Counted from the first letter of the stretch, positions 1 to 8,007 are shown. The stretch: 64,000 nucleotides of DNA from Rhizobium sp. 2MFCol3.1 (GCF_000377565.1 NZ_KB898367.1:96040-160039); one strand, 5' to 3'. A program made the numbers and translations. The notes: generated by a model not told the origin, from the sequence alone.

Positions 1-88
1 TGGCGCCAGTGCGTGCGGCCGCGGAAGCGGCTTCACATCCAGCGTGCCCGCCACCAATGACGATGACATCGAACCGTGAGGTATTCAT
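1..88 (-). CDS. mnmG: tRNA uridine-5-carboxymethylaminomethyl modification enzyme MnmG (5' end only)
   Basis: Only the first 29 codons lie in the window; the gene runs off the left edge. The visible N-terminus, starting MNTSRFDVIVIGGGHAGCEA, carries the GxGxxG dinucleotide-binding turn typical of the FAD domain of MnmG (GidA). MnmG works with MnmE to install the 5-carboxymethylaminomethyl group on U34 of certain tRNAs. It lies directly downstream of mnmE on the same strand, the usual arrangement in alphaproteobacteria, where gidB-parA-parB normally follow. The 105-bp gap to mnmE contains two parS-like palindromes. Identification is by the N-terminal motif and by context. Confidence 0.9.
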   Translation of the reverse strand, partial: MNTSRFDVIVIGGGHAGCEAASAAARTGA

Positions 89-143
89 AACAATGCTCCT
101 GAGATCGCTCGGTGATGCGGCAAGCCGCCCCGCGAGTCAAGAC

Positions 144-157
144 GTTTCACGTGAAAC
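144..157. other. parS: parS-like ParB binding site (perfect 14-bp palindrome)
   Basis: The sequence GTTTCACGTGAAAC is a perfect palindrome and equals the inner 14 bases of the bacterial parS consensus TGTTTCACGTGAAACA. It lies between mnmE and mnmG, close to where parAB normally sit in this group. Expected to be bound by chromosomal ParB to nucleate the segregation complex near oriC. Binding itself is inferred. Confidence 0.85.
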
Positions 158-180
158 CACGCTTTTCAGCGTCGTCGTAG

Positions 181-196
181 TGTTTCACGTGAATCA
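181..196. other. parS: parS-like ParB binding site overlapping the mnmE stop codon
   Basis: TGTTTCACGTGAATCA differs from the 16-bp parS consensus at one base. Its last three bases are the reverse complement of the mnmE TGA stop codon. It sits 23 bp from the perfect site at 144-157, so the pair forms a small cluster. The same 16-mer occurs in reverse orientation at 6544-6559. Confidence 0.75.
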
Positions 197-1513
197 CTTG
201 CCAATGCAGAATTCACCGAAAATCACGTCGAGCAGATTCTCGACATCGACCCGGCCCGTGATGCGGCCAAGCGCGGCGCCGGCAATGCGGAGCTCTTCCG
301 CTCTAATATCCAGGTCAATATGATCGTTAGCGATGGCTCGTTCGACAGCCGAAATACATTCCGCTAGCGAATCGTTGTGGCGTGTGCGGGTAGGTATAGC
401 CAGCGAGTGCGGTGGTACCATTTCGCGCAATCGATCTCCAATCGCCTGACGCAGTTGGTCCAAGCCGGCGCCGGTTTCTACTGAAATCCTTACATCGTAT
501 GGATTCGATGAGAGGCCACGCAAGTCCGCCTTCGTTCCGACGCGCAACGCGGATGAAGGGGCAATGCTGTCATCTGGTTGAACGGACATGTCTTCGATGT
601 AGATGACGAGATCGGCGGATTCCATTGCCGTGCGCGCGCGGCGAATTCCTTCGCGTTCAACGACCTCCTCGGTCTCACGCAGTCCCGCGGTATCGTAGAG
701 CTTGACGAGAAATCCATCGATATCGAGATCGGTGGATAGCACATCGCGCGTCGTTCCGGCGATATCCGTGACGATCGCAATATCGCGCCTCACAAGCGCA
801 TTCATCAGGCTCGATTTTCCCGCATTGGGCAGTCCGGCAATAACAACCTTGAAGCCATCTCTGATGATCTCGCCTGTCTTCGCCATACCAAGATGCCGGC
901 GGATCTCGTTGGCAAGCTCGGTCATGTCCGACCAGACCTGGTCCGACACCGAGCCTGGGACGTCATCCTCGTCGGGGAAATCAAGTTCGGCCTCGATCAG
1001 CGCACGGCCGCGCGTCAATCGCTGTGCCCAAGCCTCATAGACGGCCGAGAGTCCGCCGGAGCTCTGTTCAAGAGCGAGGCGACGCTGCATCTCTGTCTCT
1101 GCGGAGATCAAATCCGCGAGACCTTCGATCTCCAGCAGGTCAAGCTTCCCGTTTTCGAACGCGCGTCGGGAAAACTCGCCGGCCAGGGCCTGGCGCAATC
1201 CATCGAACGTGCTCAGCTCTCTATAGACAGCACTTACGACAGCGCGGCCGCCATGCAGGTGGAATTCGACGACGTCTTCACCGGTGAAGGAATTTGGTCC
1301 CGGGAAGAACAACACGAGGCCATTGTCCAGCACCTCACCGTTACGGGTTCGAATCGTTCGCAACGCAGTGGTGCGGGCAGGGACAGTGCCTGAGACCATG
1401 CTGTCCATCACATCCCGAGCACTTGGCCCGCTTATGCGGATCACAGCCAGGCCGGCGGGAACGGCGCCACTGGAAAGCGCATAGATCGTCTCTGTGAATT
1501 CCGCCACGGACAC
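194..1513 (-). CDS. mnmE: tRNA modification GTPase MnmE
   Basis: A 439-residue protein of the TrmE/MnmE family, the potassium-activated GTPase partner of MnmG in wobble-uridine modification. The N-terminal formyl-tetrahydrofolate-binding domain is followed by a helical domain interrupted by a G domain. Visible G motifs are the P-loop GLPNAGKSS (about residue 226), the switch region DIAGTTRD, and DTAGLRE. The protein ends in FCIGK, the C-terminal CxGK signature that supplies the reactive cysteine. The G4 motif reads TKAD instead of the usual NKxD. The gene precedes mnmG on the same strand, and its stop codon is embedded in a parS-like site. Confidence 0.95.
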   Translation of the reverse strand: MSVAEFTETIYALSSGAVPAGLAVIRISGPSARDVMDSMVSGTVPARTTALRTIRTRNGEVLDNGLVLFFPGPNSFTGEDVVEFHLHGGRAVVSAVYRELSTFDGLRQALAGEFSRRAFENGKLDLLEIEGLADLISAETEMQRRLALEQSSGGLSAVYEAWAQRLTRGRALIEAELDFPDEDDVPGSVSDQVWSDMTELANEIRRHLGMAKTGEIIRDGFKVVIAGLPNAGKSSLMNALVRRDIAIVTDIAGTTRDVLSTDLDIDGFLVKLYDTAGLRETEEVVEREGIRRARTAMESADLVIYIEDMSVQPDDSIAPSSALRVGTKADLRGLSSNPYDVRISVETGAGLDQLRQAIGDRLREMVPPHSLAIPTRTRHNDSLAECISAVERAIANDHIDLDIRAEELRIAGAALGRITGRVDVENLLDVIFGEFCIGK

Positions 1514-1594
1514 ACTCCAATTGATACGATACCGAATCGATCGATTATCCGCCTGAGTGAGTGTCGTCGGTCTACTTCAGTCAGGCTCATAGAA

Positions 1595-1625
1595 ACAGAA
1601 AAGCCGGCCAATATAGCGGCCGGCT
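1595..1625 (-). terminator. Rho-independent terminator downstream of rho
   Basis: On the minus strand an 8-bp perfect stem (AGCCGGCC/GGCCGGCT, bases 1602-1609 and 1618-1625) is followed by TTTTC. It lies 30 bp past the rho stop codon and would end rho transcription before mnmE. Confidence 0.7.
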
Positions 1626-1654
1626 TTGGTTGATTGAATCCGGCTAATGATAAA

Positions 1655-2920
1655 TCAGGTGTTCATCGATTCGAAGAAATCGGAGTTGCTCTTCGTCTGC
1701 TTCAGCTTGTCGATGAGGAACTCGATCGCATCGGTCGTACCCATCGGCGCGAGGATACGGCGGAGAACGAAGATCTTCTGCAGATCCTGGCGTGGAACAA
1801 GCAGGTCTTCCTTACGCGTACCGGACTTGAGAATGTCCATCGACGGGAAGATGCGCTTGTCGGCGACCTTGCGGTCGAGAACGATTTCCGAGTTACCGGT
1901 GCCCTTGAATTCTTCGAAGATGACTTCGTCCATACGGCTGCCCGTATCGATCAGCGCGGTCGCGATAATGGTCAGCGAACCACCTTCTTCGATGTTACGC
2001 GCAGCACCGAAGAAGCGCTTCGGGCGCTGCAGCGCGTTGGCGTCGACACCACCAGTCAGAACCTTACCGGAAGAGGGAACAACCGTGTTGTAGGCGCGGC
2101 CGAGGCGTGTGATCGAGTCGAGAAGGATCACAACGTCGCGACCATGTTCGACAAGGCGCTTCGCCTTCTCGATGACCATCTCGGCGACCTGGACGTGGCG
2201 GGTTGCCGGCTCGTCGAAGGTCGAAGAAACGACTTCGCCCTTAACCGAGCGCTGCATATCCGTCACTTCTTCCGGACGCTCGTCGATCAGGAGAACGATA
2301 AGATAGCATTCCGGGTGATTGGCGGTGATCGAATGCGCGATGTTCTGCAGGAGAACCGTCTTACCTGTGCGCGGCGGCGCGACGATCAGACCACGCTGGC
2401 CCTTACCAAGCGGCGCGACGAGATCGATCACGCGCGACGAGAGATCCTTGTTGGTGGGGATCTCGAGTTCCATCTTGAAGCGTTCGTTCGGATAGAGCGG
2501 CGTCAGGTTGTCGAAGTGAACCTTGTGACGGATCTTTTCCGGATCGTCGAAGTTGATCGTGTTGACCTTCAGCAGCGCGAAATAGCGCTCGCCTTCCTTC
2601 GGTCCGCGGATGGGGCCTTCAACCGTATCGCCAGTCTTCAGCGAGAAGCGACGAATCTGCGAGGGGGAGATGTAGATGTCGTCGGGACCGGGGAGGTAGT
2701 TGGCGTTGGCGGAACGCAGGAAGCCGAAGCCGTCCTGCAGAACTTCGACCACGCCTTCGCCGATAATTTCGACGTCCTGGCTGGCAAGAACCTTGAGTAT
2801 TGCGAACATCAGCTCCTGCTTGCGCATCGTGCTGGCATTCTCGACCTCGAGCGATTCGGCGAATGCCAGAAGATCGGTCGGGGATTTACTCTTAAGTTCC
2901 TGAAGCTTCATTTCAGACAT
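1655..2920 (-). CDS. rho: transcription termination factor Rho
   Basis: At 421 residues this matches the usual Rho length. It encodes the hexameric RNA-dependent ATPase/helicase that ends transcription at Rho-dependent sites. Seen in order are a Rho_N SAP-like segment (residues 1-45), the cold-shock RNA-binding fold around GFGFLRS, the Walker A sequence APPRTGKT (about residue 180), the Walker B run VVILLDSITRLGRAYN, and the R-loop near GGSLTIIATALIDTGSRMDE. It is monocistronic, with its own terminator and about 190 bp of upstream non-coding DNA, enough for the autoregulatory leader common for rho. No specific leader structure was recognised. Confidence 0.97.
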   Translation of the reverse strand: MSEMKLQELKSKSPTDLLAFAESLEVENASTMRKQELMFAILKVLASQDVEIIGEGVVEVLQDGFGFLRSANANYLPGPDDIYISPSQIRRFSLKTGDTVEGPIRGPKEGERYFALLKVNTINFDDPEKIRHKVHFDNLTPLYPNERFKMELEIPTNKDLSSRVIDLVAPLGKGQRGLIVAPPRTGKTVLLQNIAHSITANHPECYLIVLLIDERPEEVTDMQRSVKGEVVSSTFDEPATRHVQVAEMVIEKAKRLVEHGRDVVILLDSITRLGRAYNTVVPSSGKVLTGGVDANALQRPKRFFGAARNIEEGGSLTIIATALIDTGSRMDEVIFEEFKGTGNSEIVLDRKVADKRIFPSMDILKSGTRKEDLLVPRQDLQKIFVLRRILAPMGTTDAIEFLIDKLKQTKSNSDFFESMNT

Positions 2921-3114
2921 GAAGTGTCCATTACTCTATAATTTTGAGGGGAAAGGCGATGTCGAGACAGTAACCGGTCCTGCGAGGAGCCCGCAGACGA
3001 TCGAACTTTACATACATGCCACAAGGATGAGGTGGACGGAAAATAGCGAGTCAGCTCCGCCGCCGCAAGGGGGCTGCTTAAAATGAAGCAAATTTAACCC
3101 GTCAGCCGGCTGCG

Positions 3115-3651
3115 TCAAAATGGCTTGACGACCACAAGGATAACGATTGCGATCATCAAAACAGTCGGCGCCTCGTTCATGAAGCGCCAGTAGCGGGCAG
3201 AGCGCCGGTTCTCATCACGCTCGAAAGCCTTGGCCGCGCGGCTGAAAAACACGTGCACGCCGGTCAACAGCACGACAAGCCCGATCTTTGCGTGCAGCCA
3301 TCCGCCCTGAAAGCCATAAACCGACCACGAGAGATACAGCCCGAAGATCCAGGTCAGCATCATCGCCGGGTTCATGATCACCTTCAGCAGGCGCCGTTCC
3401 ATGACCTTGAAGGTTTCCGACTGCACAGAGCCGGGCTCGGCATCGGTGTGGTAGATGAACAATCGCGGCATGTAGAATAGCCCGGCCATCCACGAGATCA
3501 CGGCGATGATGTGAAGCGCCTTGATCCAGAGATAGAGCGTGTCGGGATTCCAGACGAAGAGACCGACCGCCAGCGCCACGAAGAACGCGATGGCGATAAA
3601 AGCGCGCCGGCGCGCATAGGAACCGGGTCTCTCGTCGATCTGGCGTTCCAT
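3115..3651 (-). CDS. hemJ: protoporphyrinogen IX oxidase HemJ
   Basis: A 178-residue membrane protein with four or five hydrophobic segments and the pattern WIKALHIIAVISWMAGLFYMPRLF, matching the HemJ (UPF0093) family. HemJ oxidises protoporphyrinogen IX to protoporphyrin IX, the penultimate step of haem synthesis, in bacteria lacking HemG/HemY. The conserved histidine within ALHIIAV is visible. The ATG at 3651 was preferred to the TTG at 3657 because AAGGG lies seven bases upstream. It starts 2 bp after the hemE stop, so the two haem genes are probably co-transcribed. Family membership is secure; the oxidase role rests on family knowledge. Confidence 0.9.
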   Translation of the reverse strand: MERQIDERPGSYARRRAFIAIAFFVALAVGLFVWNPDTLYLWIKALHIIAVISWMAGLFYMPRLFIYHTDAEPGSVQSETFKVMERRLLKVIMNPAMMLTWIFGLYLSWSVYGFQGGWLHAKIGLVVLLTGVHVFFSRAAKAFERDENRRSARYWRFMNEAPTVLMIAIVILVVVKPF

Positions 3652-3653
3652 GA

Positions 3654-4688
3654 TCAAACCCTTCCGCCGCGAACACGCTCGACGAGCAGCCGAACATTTT
3701 CAGGATCGGCCTGTGGGGTAATTCCATGCCCGAGGTTGAAGATCAGGGGACCATTGCCCAATCGCTGCAGGATATCGTCGATACCCTCTTCAAGCGCAGC
3801 GCCGCCGGCAACCATCCGCATCGGATCGAGGTTGCCCTGAACCGGGCCATCTTTCTGCAGTTCGGCCGCGAAGTCGAGCGGGACGGACCAATCAAGGCCG
3901 ATCGCATCAGCCTTCGTCTTCTGGCGATAGGTCTTCAGCAGATAGCCGGCGCCCTTCGCGAAAGCGATGATCTTCGCATTCGGCCGACGCGCCTTGATCG
4001 ATGCGATCATCCGCGCCACCGGCTTCACGGCAAACGCCTCGAACTCACGCTCGCCGAGCACGCCCGCCCAGGAATCGAAAATTTGCACGGCATCGGCGCC
4101 GGCATCGATCTGCGCGACGAGATAATCAGCCGAAACATCCGCCAACAGCATCAGTAGCTTTTCAAACGCCTTCGGATGCCGATAGGCAAACAAACGGGCA
4201 GGGGCCTGGTCGGGCGTGCCATGTCCGGCGATCATATAGGTCGCAACGGTCCAGGGAGCGCCACAGAAGCCAAGCAGGGTGGTTTCGGTTGGCAGATCAC
4301 TCCGAAGACGTCGAACGGTCTCCAGCACCGGCTCCAGATGCTGCATTACGCGGCTGCCATCCAGACCATCGATGCCATCGACGTCTATCGGATCCATTTC
4401 CGGCCCATGCCCTTCGGTGAAGCGAACATTGCGCTTCATCGCATCGGGAATGACGAGAATGTCGGAAAAGAGAATGGCGGCATCAAAGCCATAGCGCCGG
4501 ATCGGCTGCAGAGTGACTTCGACTGCATGATCCGGGGTGTAACAGAGATCGAGGAAGCTTCCAGCTTTAGCTCGTACCTCTCGATACTCCGGCAGGTATC
4601 GGCCCGCCTGCCGCATCAGCCAGATGGGGGGAGGGCTCAATGTTTCCCCGTCCAGAACCCGCATGATCTTCCGGCGCATTTCACTCAA
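3654..4688 (-). CDS. hemE: uroporphyrinogen decarboxylase
   Basis: A 344-residue HemE, which decarboxylates uroporphyrinogen III to coproporphyrinogen III in the cytosol. Both family signatures are present: PPPIWLMRQAGRYLPEYR near the N-terminus, with the substrate-binding Arg residues, and GFCGAPWTVATYMIAG in the middle. The first codon is TTG at 4688, preceded by GGGAAGAAG. An in-frame ATG at 4679 would remove three residues and cannot be excluded. The gene heads a two-gene unit with hemJ. Its 5' side borders the replication origin, a gene order (hemE-oriC-ppsR) long known from Caulobacter and rhizobia. Confidence 0.96.
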   Translation of the reverse strand: MSEMRRKIMRVLDGETLSPPPIWLMRQAGRYLPEYREVRAKAGSFLDLCYTPDHAVEVTLQPIRRYGFDAAILFSDILVIPDAMKRNVRFTEGHGPEMDPIDVDGIDGLDGSRVMQHLEPVLETVRRLRSDLPTETTLLGFCGAPWTVATYMIAGHGTPDQAPARLFAYRHPKAFEKLLMLLADVSADYLVAQIDAGADAVQIFDSWAGVLGEREFEAFAVKPVARMIASIKARRPNAKIIAFAKGAGYLLKTYRQKTKADAIGLDWSVPLDFAAELQKDGPVQGNLDPMRMVAGGAALEEGIDDILQRLGNGPLIFNLGHGITPQADPENVRLLVERVRGGRV

Positions 4689-4907
4689 GCGCTTCTTCCC
4701 TATAAAAAATCAAAGATATTTATAAGGTTTCTATTTCTTAGAGTCGGTGACTATCAAGGATTAAAATCCATCCACGCCCGATACCAATTGTCACTGTCTC
4801 GCTGGCCGATCGGGATGAAAATCGCGCTATTCGATGTCAGAAACAGGACGGGAGCGAAATTCAATACAATTTCAATGAGATATAGCCTCCACGGAAATTC
4901 GCCAAAC

Positions 4908-4916
4908 TGTGGACAA
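4908..4916 (-). promoter_or_regulatory. DnaA box (one mismatch) in oriC
   Basis: TGTGGACAA reads TTGTCCACA on the minus strand, one base from the DnaA consensus TTATCCACA. It is one of the two best boxes in the hemE-ppsR gap. Confidence 0.65.
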
Positions 4917-4996
4917 GCTGTGGCTATCTAACGAACAGCCGCAAACTTTCCACAAAACCAACAGGCCATCTTTCTTGGCCTCCAAAGAATCCGAAA

Positions 4997-5005
4997 TGTG
5001 GAAAA
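4997..5005 (-). promoter_or_regulatory. DnaA box (one mismatch) in oriC
   Basis: TGTGGAAAA reads TTTTCCACA on the minus strand, one base from TTATCCACA. It has the same orientation as the box at 4908-4916, 89 bp away, and lies six bases from a GANTC site. Confidence 0.6.
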
Positions 5006-5090
5006 CCAGGCATGTTTTCCCTTGCCTAACCCCCAGCGCGTCTCGTAGCTCTCCGTCATCCAGTGTTTTCAACAGGCAGCGGAAAATAGC

Positions 5091-5912
5091 GTGGAGAACC
5101 GTACGAACTTCTTCCATCTGCATCTCATTTCTGACTCGACGGGCGAAACGCTGATTTCGGCCGGTCGCGCGGCATCGGCACAATTCAAGTCGGCGCAGCC
5201 GATCGAGCATGTCTATCCGCTGATCCGCAATCGCAAGCAGCTGCTGACAGTCCTGCAGGCGATCGATGGCGAACCGGGCATCGTGCTCTACACGATCGTG
5301 GATCGCGAGCTCGCCACGTTGATTGACGAGCGTTGCCTCGAAATGGGCGTCGCCTCGGTCAATGTGCTCGAGCCGGTTCTCAATGCGTTTCAGATTTATC
5401 TCGGCGCACCGTCGCGCCGCCGGGTGGGCGCCCAGCATGTCATGAACGCCGGCTACTTCGCGCGCATCGAAGCGCTGAACTTCACGATGGATCATGACGA
5501 CGGCCAGATGCCGGATGATTATAATGACGCCGACGTCGTCATCATCGGTATCAGCCGAACATCCAAGACACCGACAAGCATCTACCTCGCCAACCGCGGC
5601 ATCAAGACCGCAAACATACCGATCGTCTATGGCGTGCCCCTGCCGGAAAGTCTCTTCGAAGCGAGCAAGCCGCTCATCGTCTGCCTCATCGCCACCACCG
5701 ATCGCATCTCCCAGGTCCGCGAAAATCGCGACCTCGGCGCGACGCCCGGTTTCGATCGCGGCGACTACACGGATCGCGCCGCCATATCGGAAGAACTCAA
5801 ATATGCCCGCTCGCTTTGCGCCCGCCACAACTGGCCGCTCATCGACGTGACACGCCGTTCCATCGAAGAGACGGCGGCGGCAATCGTTGCCCTGCGTCCC
5901 AAGCTGCGCTAA
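5091..5912 (+). CDS. ppsR: pyruvate, phosphate dikinase regulatory protein (kinase/pyrophosphorylase, PPSR family)
   Basis: A 273-residue DUF299/PPSR protein. The family uses ADP to phosphorylate a threonine on pyruvate phosphate dikinase (or PEP synthetase) and inorganic phosphate to reverse it, so it switches the enzyme off and on. The start HLHLISDSTGETL and the P-loop-like sequence GISRTSKTPTSIYLANRG are family hallmarks. The start is GTG at 5091, and the N-terminal family motif begins within ten residues of it. The gene borders oriC. Which dikinase it controls is not shown here; in rhizobia the expected target is PpdK. Confidence 0.9.
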   Translation: MENRTNFFHLHLISDSTGETLISAGRAASAQFKSAQPIEHVYPLIRNRKQLLTVLQAIDGEPGIVLYTIVDRELATLIDERCLEMGVASVNVLEPVLNAFQIYLGAPSRRRVGAQHVMNAGYFARIEALNFTMDHDDGQMPDDYNDADVVIIGISRTSKTPTSIYLANRGIKTANIPIVYGVPLPESLFEASKPLIVCLIATTDRISQVRENRDLGATPGFDRGDYTDRAAISEELKYARSLCARHNWPLIDVTRRSIEETAAAIVALRPKLR

Positions 5913-5946
5913 GCGCTGCCCCTAGCCAACCGCGCCGAGAGCACAG

Positions 5947-6546
5947 ATGATACCGAAACTCATACTCGCTTCCTCCAGCCCCTTCCGTCGCATGTTGATG
6001 GAAAATGCCGGCCTGTCCTTTGAGGCTCATCCCGCGAAGGTCGACGAGCGTGCCATCGAAGCACCGCTCGAACGGGATGGCGCAACGCCGAATGCGATCG
6101 CGCTGGTCCTGGCCAAGGCCAAAGCCAAGGAGGTGAGCGATCGCTCGCCGGGCGCAATCGTCATTGGTTCCGATCAAACCATGTCGCTGGGGCAGCGCAC
6201 ATTTCATAAGCCGAAGAGCATGGAAGATGCGGCCGGTCATCTTGCCGCGCTGTCCGCGCAGACACACCGGCTGAACAGCGCCGTCGCGCTCGCCTATAAC
6301 GGCGACATCATCTGGGAGCATGTCTCGCGCGCTGAACTGACCATGCGTCCACTGACCAAGGATTTCATCGAGCGGCACTTGAAGCGGGTCGGCGAGCGCG
6401 CCTTGAGCAGCGTCGGCGCCTACCAGCTGGAAGGGGAGGGACTGCAGCTCTTCTCGAAAATCGATGGCGACTACTTCACCATATTGGGGTTGCCGATGCT
6501 GCCGCTCCTGGAAAAACTGAGAGAATTGGGTGCGATTGATGGATGA
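5947..6546 (+). CDS. maf: Maf-family nucleoside triphosphate pyrophosphatase
   Basis: A 199-residue Maf protein, a house-cleaning enzyme that hydrolyses non-canonical or modified nucleoside triphosphates to monophosphates. The N-terminus has the family signature LILASSSPFRRMLMENAG, followed by the conserved VIGSDQTM segment with the catalytic Asp and the GAYQLEGEG segment near the C-terminus. It opens a tightly packed run, maf-aroE-coaE-dnaQ, and its last eight bases overlap aroE. Substrate preference (dTTP/UTP type or YceF type) cannot be assigned with confidence from sequence alone. Confidence 0.9.
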   Translation: MIPKLILASSSPFRRMLMENAGLSFEAHPAKVDERAIEAPLERDGATPNAIALVLAKAKAKEVSDRSPGAIVIGSDQTMSLGQRTFHKPKSMEDAAGHLAALSAQTHRLNSAVALAYNGDIIWEHVSRAELTMRPLTKDFIERHLKRVGERALSSVGAYQLEGEGLQLFSKIDGDYFTILGLPMLPLLEKLRELGAIDG

Positions 6547-7396
6547 TTCACGTGAAACAATCGGCCCGCGCGCCTTCGTCACCGGCTTTCCCGTCAAGCA
6601 TTCGCGCTCGCCGATCATCCATGGATATTGGCTGAAATCGCTGTCGCTCGACGGAAGCTACCGCACCCATGAAGTCGCTCCGGATGATTTTCCAGCTTTC
6701 GTCCAATCCTTGAAATCAGGCGCCTCGGGTTTTGTTGGCGGCAACGTTACGATCCCGCACAAGGAGATGGCGTTCAAGCTGGCTGACGAGCCGGATGACC
6801 TCTCGCGCGAGCTTGGCGCGTCCAACACGCTCTGGCTCGAGGACGGCAAGCTGAAGGCCACGAACACCGATGGCCGTGGCTTCACCGCAAATCTTGATGA
6901 GCGCCATCCCGGCTGGGACAAGGTGCGATCGGCGGTCATCCTGGGCGCCGGCGGCGCCAGCCGTGCCGTCATCCAGGCTATTCGCGATCGCGGGATCAAG
7001 GAGATCCACCTTGTCAATCGCACCGTCGCACGCGCGGTCGAGCTCGCGGCTCGCTTTGGAGCAGCCGTGCATCCGCATCCGATGACGGCTCTTTCCGAAG
7101 TGATGAAAGGCGCCGGCCTCTTTATCAATACCACGTCGCTGGGGATGGAAGGCGAGATCGCGCCCGATATCGATTTCTCGCCGTTGCAGCCCAACGCCGT
7201 TGTCACCGACATCGTTTACGTACCACTGAAGACGCCCATTCTCGCGCAGGCTGAGGAACAGGGTTTCCCGACCGTCGATGGTTTGGGTATGTTGTTGCAC
7301 CAGGCCGTACCCGGTTTCGAGAAATGGTTCGGCAAGCGGCCCGTTGTCGATGAGACGCTTCGCGCTTTGATCATCGCGGATATGGAAAAGCATTGA
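6539..7396 (+). CDS. aroE: shikimate dehydrogenase (NADP+)
   Basis: A 285-residue AroE, which reduces 3-dehydroshikimate to shikimate in the chorismate pathway. Seen are the substrate-binding motif GFPVKHSRSPIIHGYW near the N-terminus, the catalytic-Lys segment GGNVTIPHKEMAF, NTDGRGF, and the NADP-binding loop GAGGASRAV. The ATG at 6539 overlaps the end of maf by 8 bp. A GTG at 6530 with an upstream GAGAG is an alternative that would add three residues. The first codons (DSRET) are written by a parS-like palindrome, so the same bases serve protein coding and probable ParB binding. Confidence 0.93.
   Translation: MDDSRETIGPRAFVTGFPVKHSRSPIIHGYWLKSLSLDGSYRTHEVAPDDFPAFVQSLKSGASGFVGGNVTIPHKEMAFKLADEPDDLSRELGASNTLWLEDGKLKATNTDGRGFTANLDERHPGWDKVRSAVILGAGGASRAVIQAIRDRGIKEIHLVNRTVARAVELAARFGAAVHPHPMTALSEVMKGAGLFINTTSLGMEGEIAPDIDFSPLQPNAVVTDIVYVPLKTPILAQAEEQGFPTVDGLGMLLHQAVPGFEKWFGKRPVVDETLRALIIADMEKH
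6544..6559. other. parS: parS-like ParB binding site inside the aroE start region
   Basis: TGATTCACGTGAAACA differs from the 16-bp parS consensus by one base. It is the exact reverse complement of the site at 181-196. It lies at the maf/aroE junction, 1.5 kb to the right of oriC, and encodes AroE residues 3-7. Confidence 0.75.
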
Positions 7397-8007
7397 TGCT
7401 GAAAATCGGACTGACCGGCTCGATCGGGATGGGTAAATCGACCACGGCAAAGCTGTTTGCCGATGCCGGTCTGCCGGTCAATGATGCCGACGCGGTCGTC
7501 CATGATCTCTATGCGGGTGCCGCGGCGCCCCTGATCGAGGCGGCTTTTCCAGGCTCGGTGAGAAATGGCACGGTCGATCGCCAGGAGTTGGGCCGGCAGC
7601 TTGCGTTGCGCCCCGAAGGTTTCAAGCGGCTGGAGCAGATCGTTCATCCTCTTGTCCGTGAACATGAGGCGATGTTCCTTGAAAAGCAACGCGGGCAGGG
7701 CACACAGATGGTGCTTCTCGACATACCGCTGCTTTTCGAGAGTGGCGGCGCGGATCGCGTCGATGTCATCGTCGTCGTCAGCTGTGATCCACAGATTCAG
7801 CGTGAGCGGGTACTTGCGCGTCCGAACATGACGGAAGAGAAATTCAATATGATTCTCTCGCGCCAGACCCCCGATGCGGAAAAGCGCCGGCGCGCGGATT
7901 ATTTAGTCGATACCGGTCACGGCATCGACCAGGCGAGGGAGCAGGTCGGTGTCATCATCGCGGACCTGAAACAGCGGATAGCGAACGGAGATTTCCCGAA
8001 TGCGTGA
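7396..8007 (+). CDS. coaE: dephospho-CoA kinase
   Basis: A 203-residue CoaE, which phosphorylates dephospho-CoA on the 3'-hydroxyl in the last step of coenzyme A synthesis. The P-loop GLTGSIGMGKST is at the extreme N-terminus, the conserved nucleotide-binding DADAVVHDLY follows, and the family segment LLDIPLLFESG is in the middle. The ATG at 7396 shares one base with the aroE stop; a TTG one codon upstream is possible. The 3' end overlaps dnaQ by 8 bp. An earlier CoA-pathway gene, coaA, also lies in this window at about 46 kb. Confidence 0.94.
   Translation: MLKIGLTGSIGMGKSTTAKLFADAGLPVNDADAVVHDLYAGAAAPLIEAAFPGSVRNGTVDRQELGRQLALRPEGFKRLEQIVHPLVREHEAMFLEKQRGQGTQMVLLDIPLLFESGGADRVDVIVVVSCDPQIQRERVLARPNMTEEKFNMILSRQTPDAEKRRRADYLVDTGHGIDQAREQVGVIIADLKQRIANGDFPNA

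Larger units (their letters stand above)
4689..5090. other. oriC: probable chromosomal replication origin (oriC)
   Basis: A 402-bp non-coding gap between divergent hemE and ppsR. The hemE side has an AT-rich stretch (about 4701-4740) suited to duplex unwinding. The ppsR side carries DnaA-box-like 9-mers: TGTGGACAA at 4908-4916 and TGTGGAAAA at 4997-5005, each one mismatch from TGTGGATAA. Weaker copies lie at 4919-4927 and 4946-4954. Two CcrM methylation sites (GANTC) occur at 4741-4745 and 4987-4991. Gene transcription diverges from this interval on both sides for several kilobases. The gene order matches mapped alphaproteobacterial origins. I found no clear full CtrA site (TTAA-N7-TTAA). Confidence 0.85.

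Noticed and set aside
1634..2941. A 435-codon plus-strand open frame opposite rho
   Set aside because: It is the exact antisense of rho, rich in Arg/Asp/Val as expected from high-GC shadow frames, with no recognisable domain or ribosome site.
4689..5090. Full CtrA binding sites in oriC
   Set aside because: I looked for TTAA-N7-TTAA. Single TTAA half-sites occur, but no properly spaced pair was found by eye.
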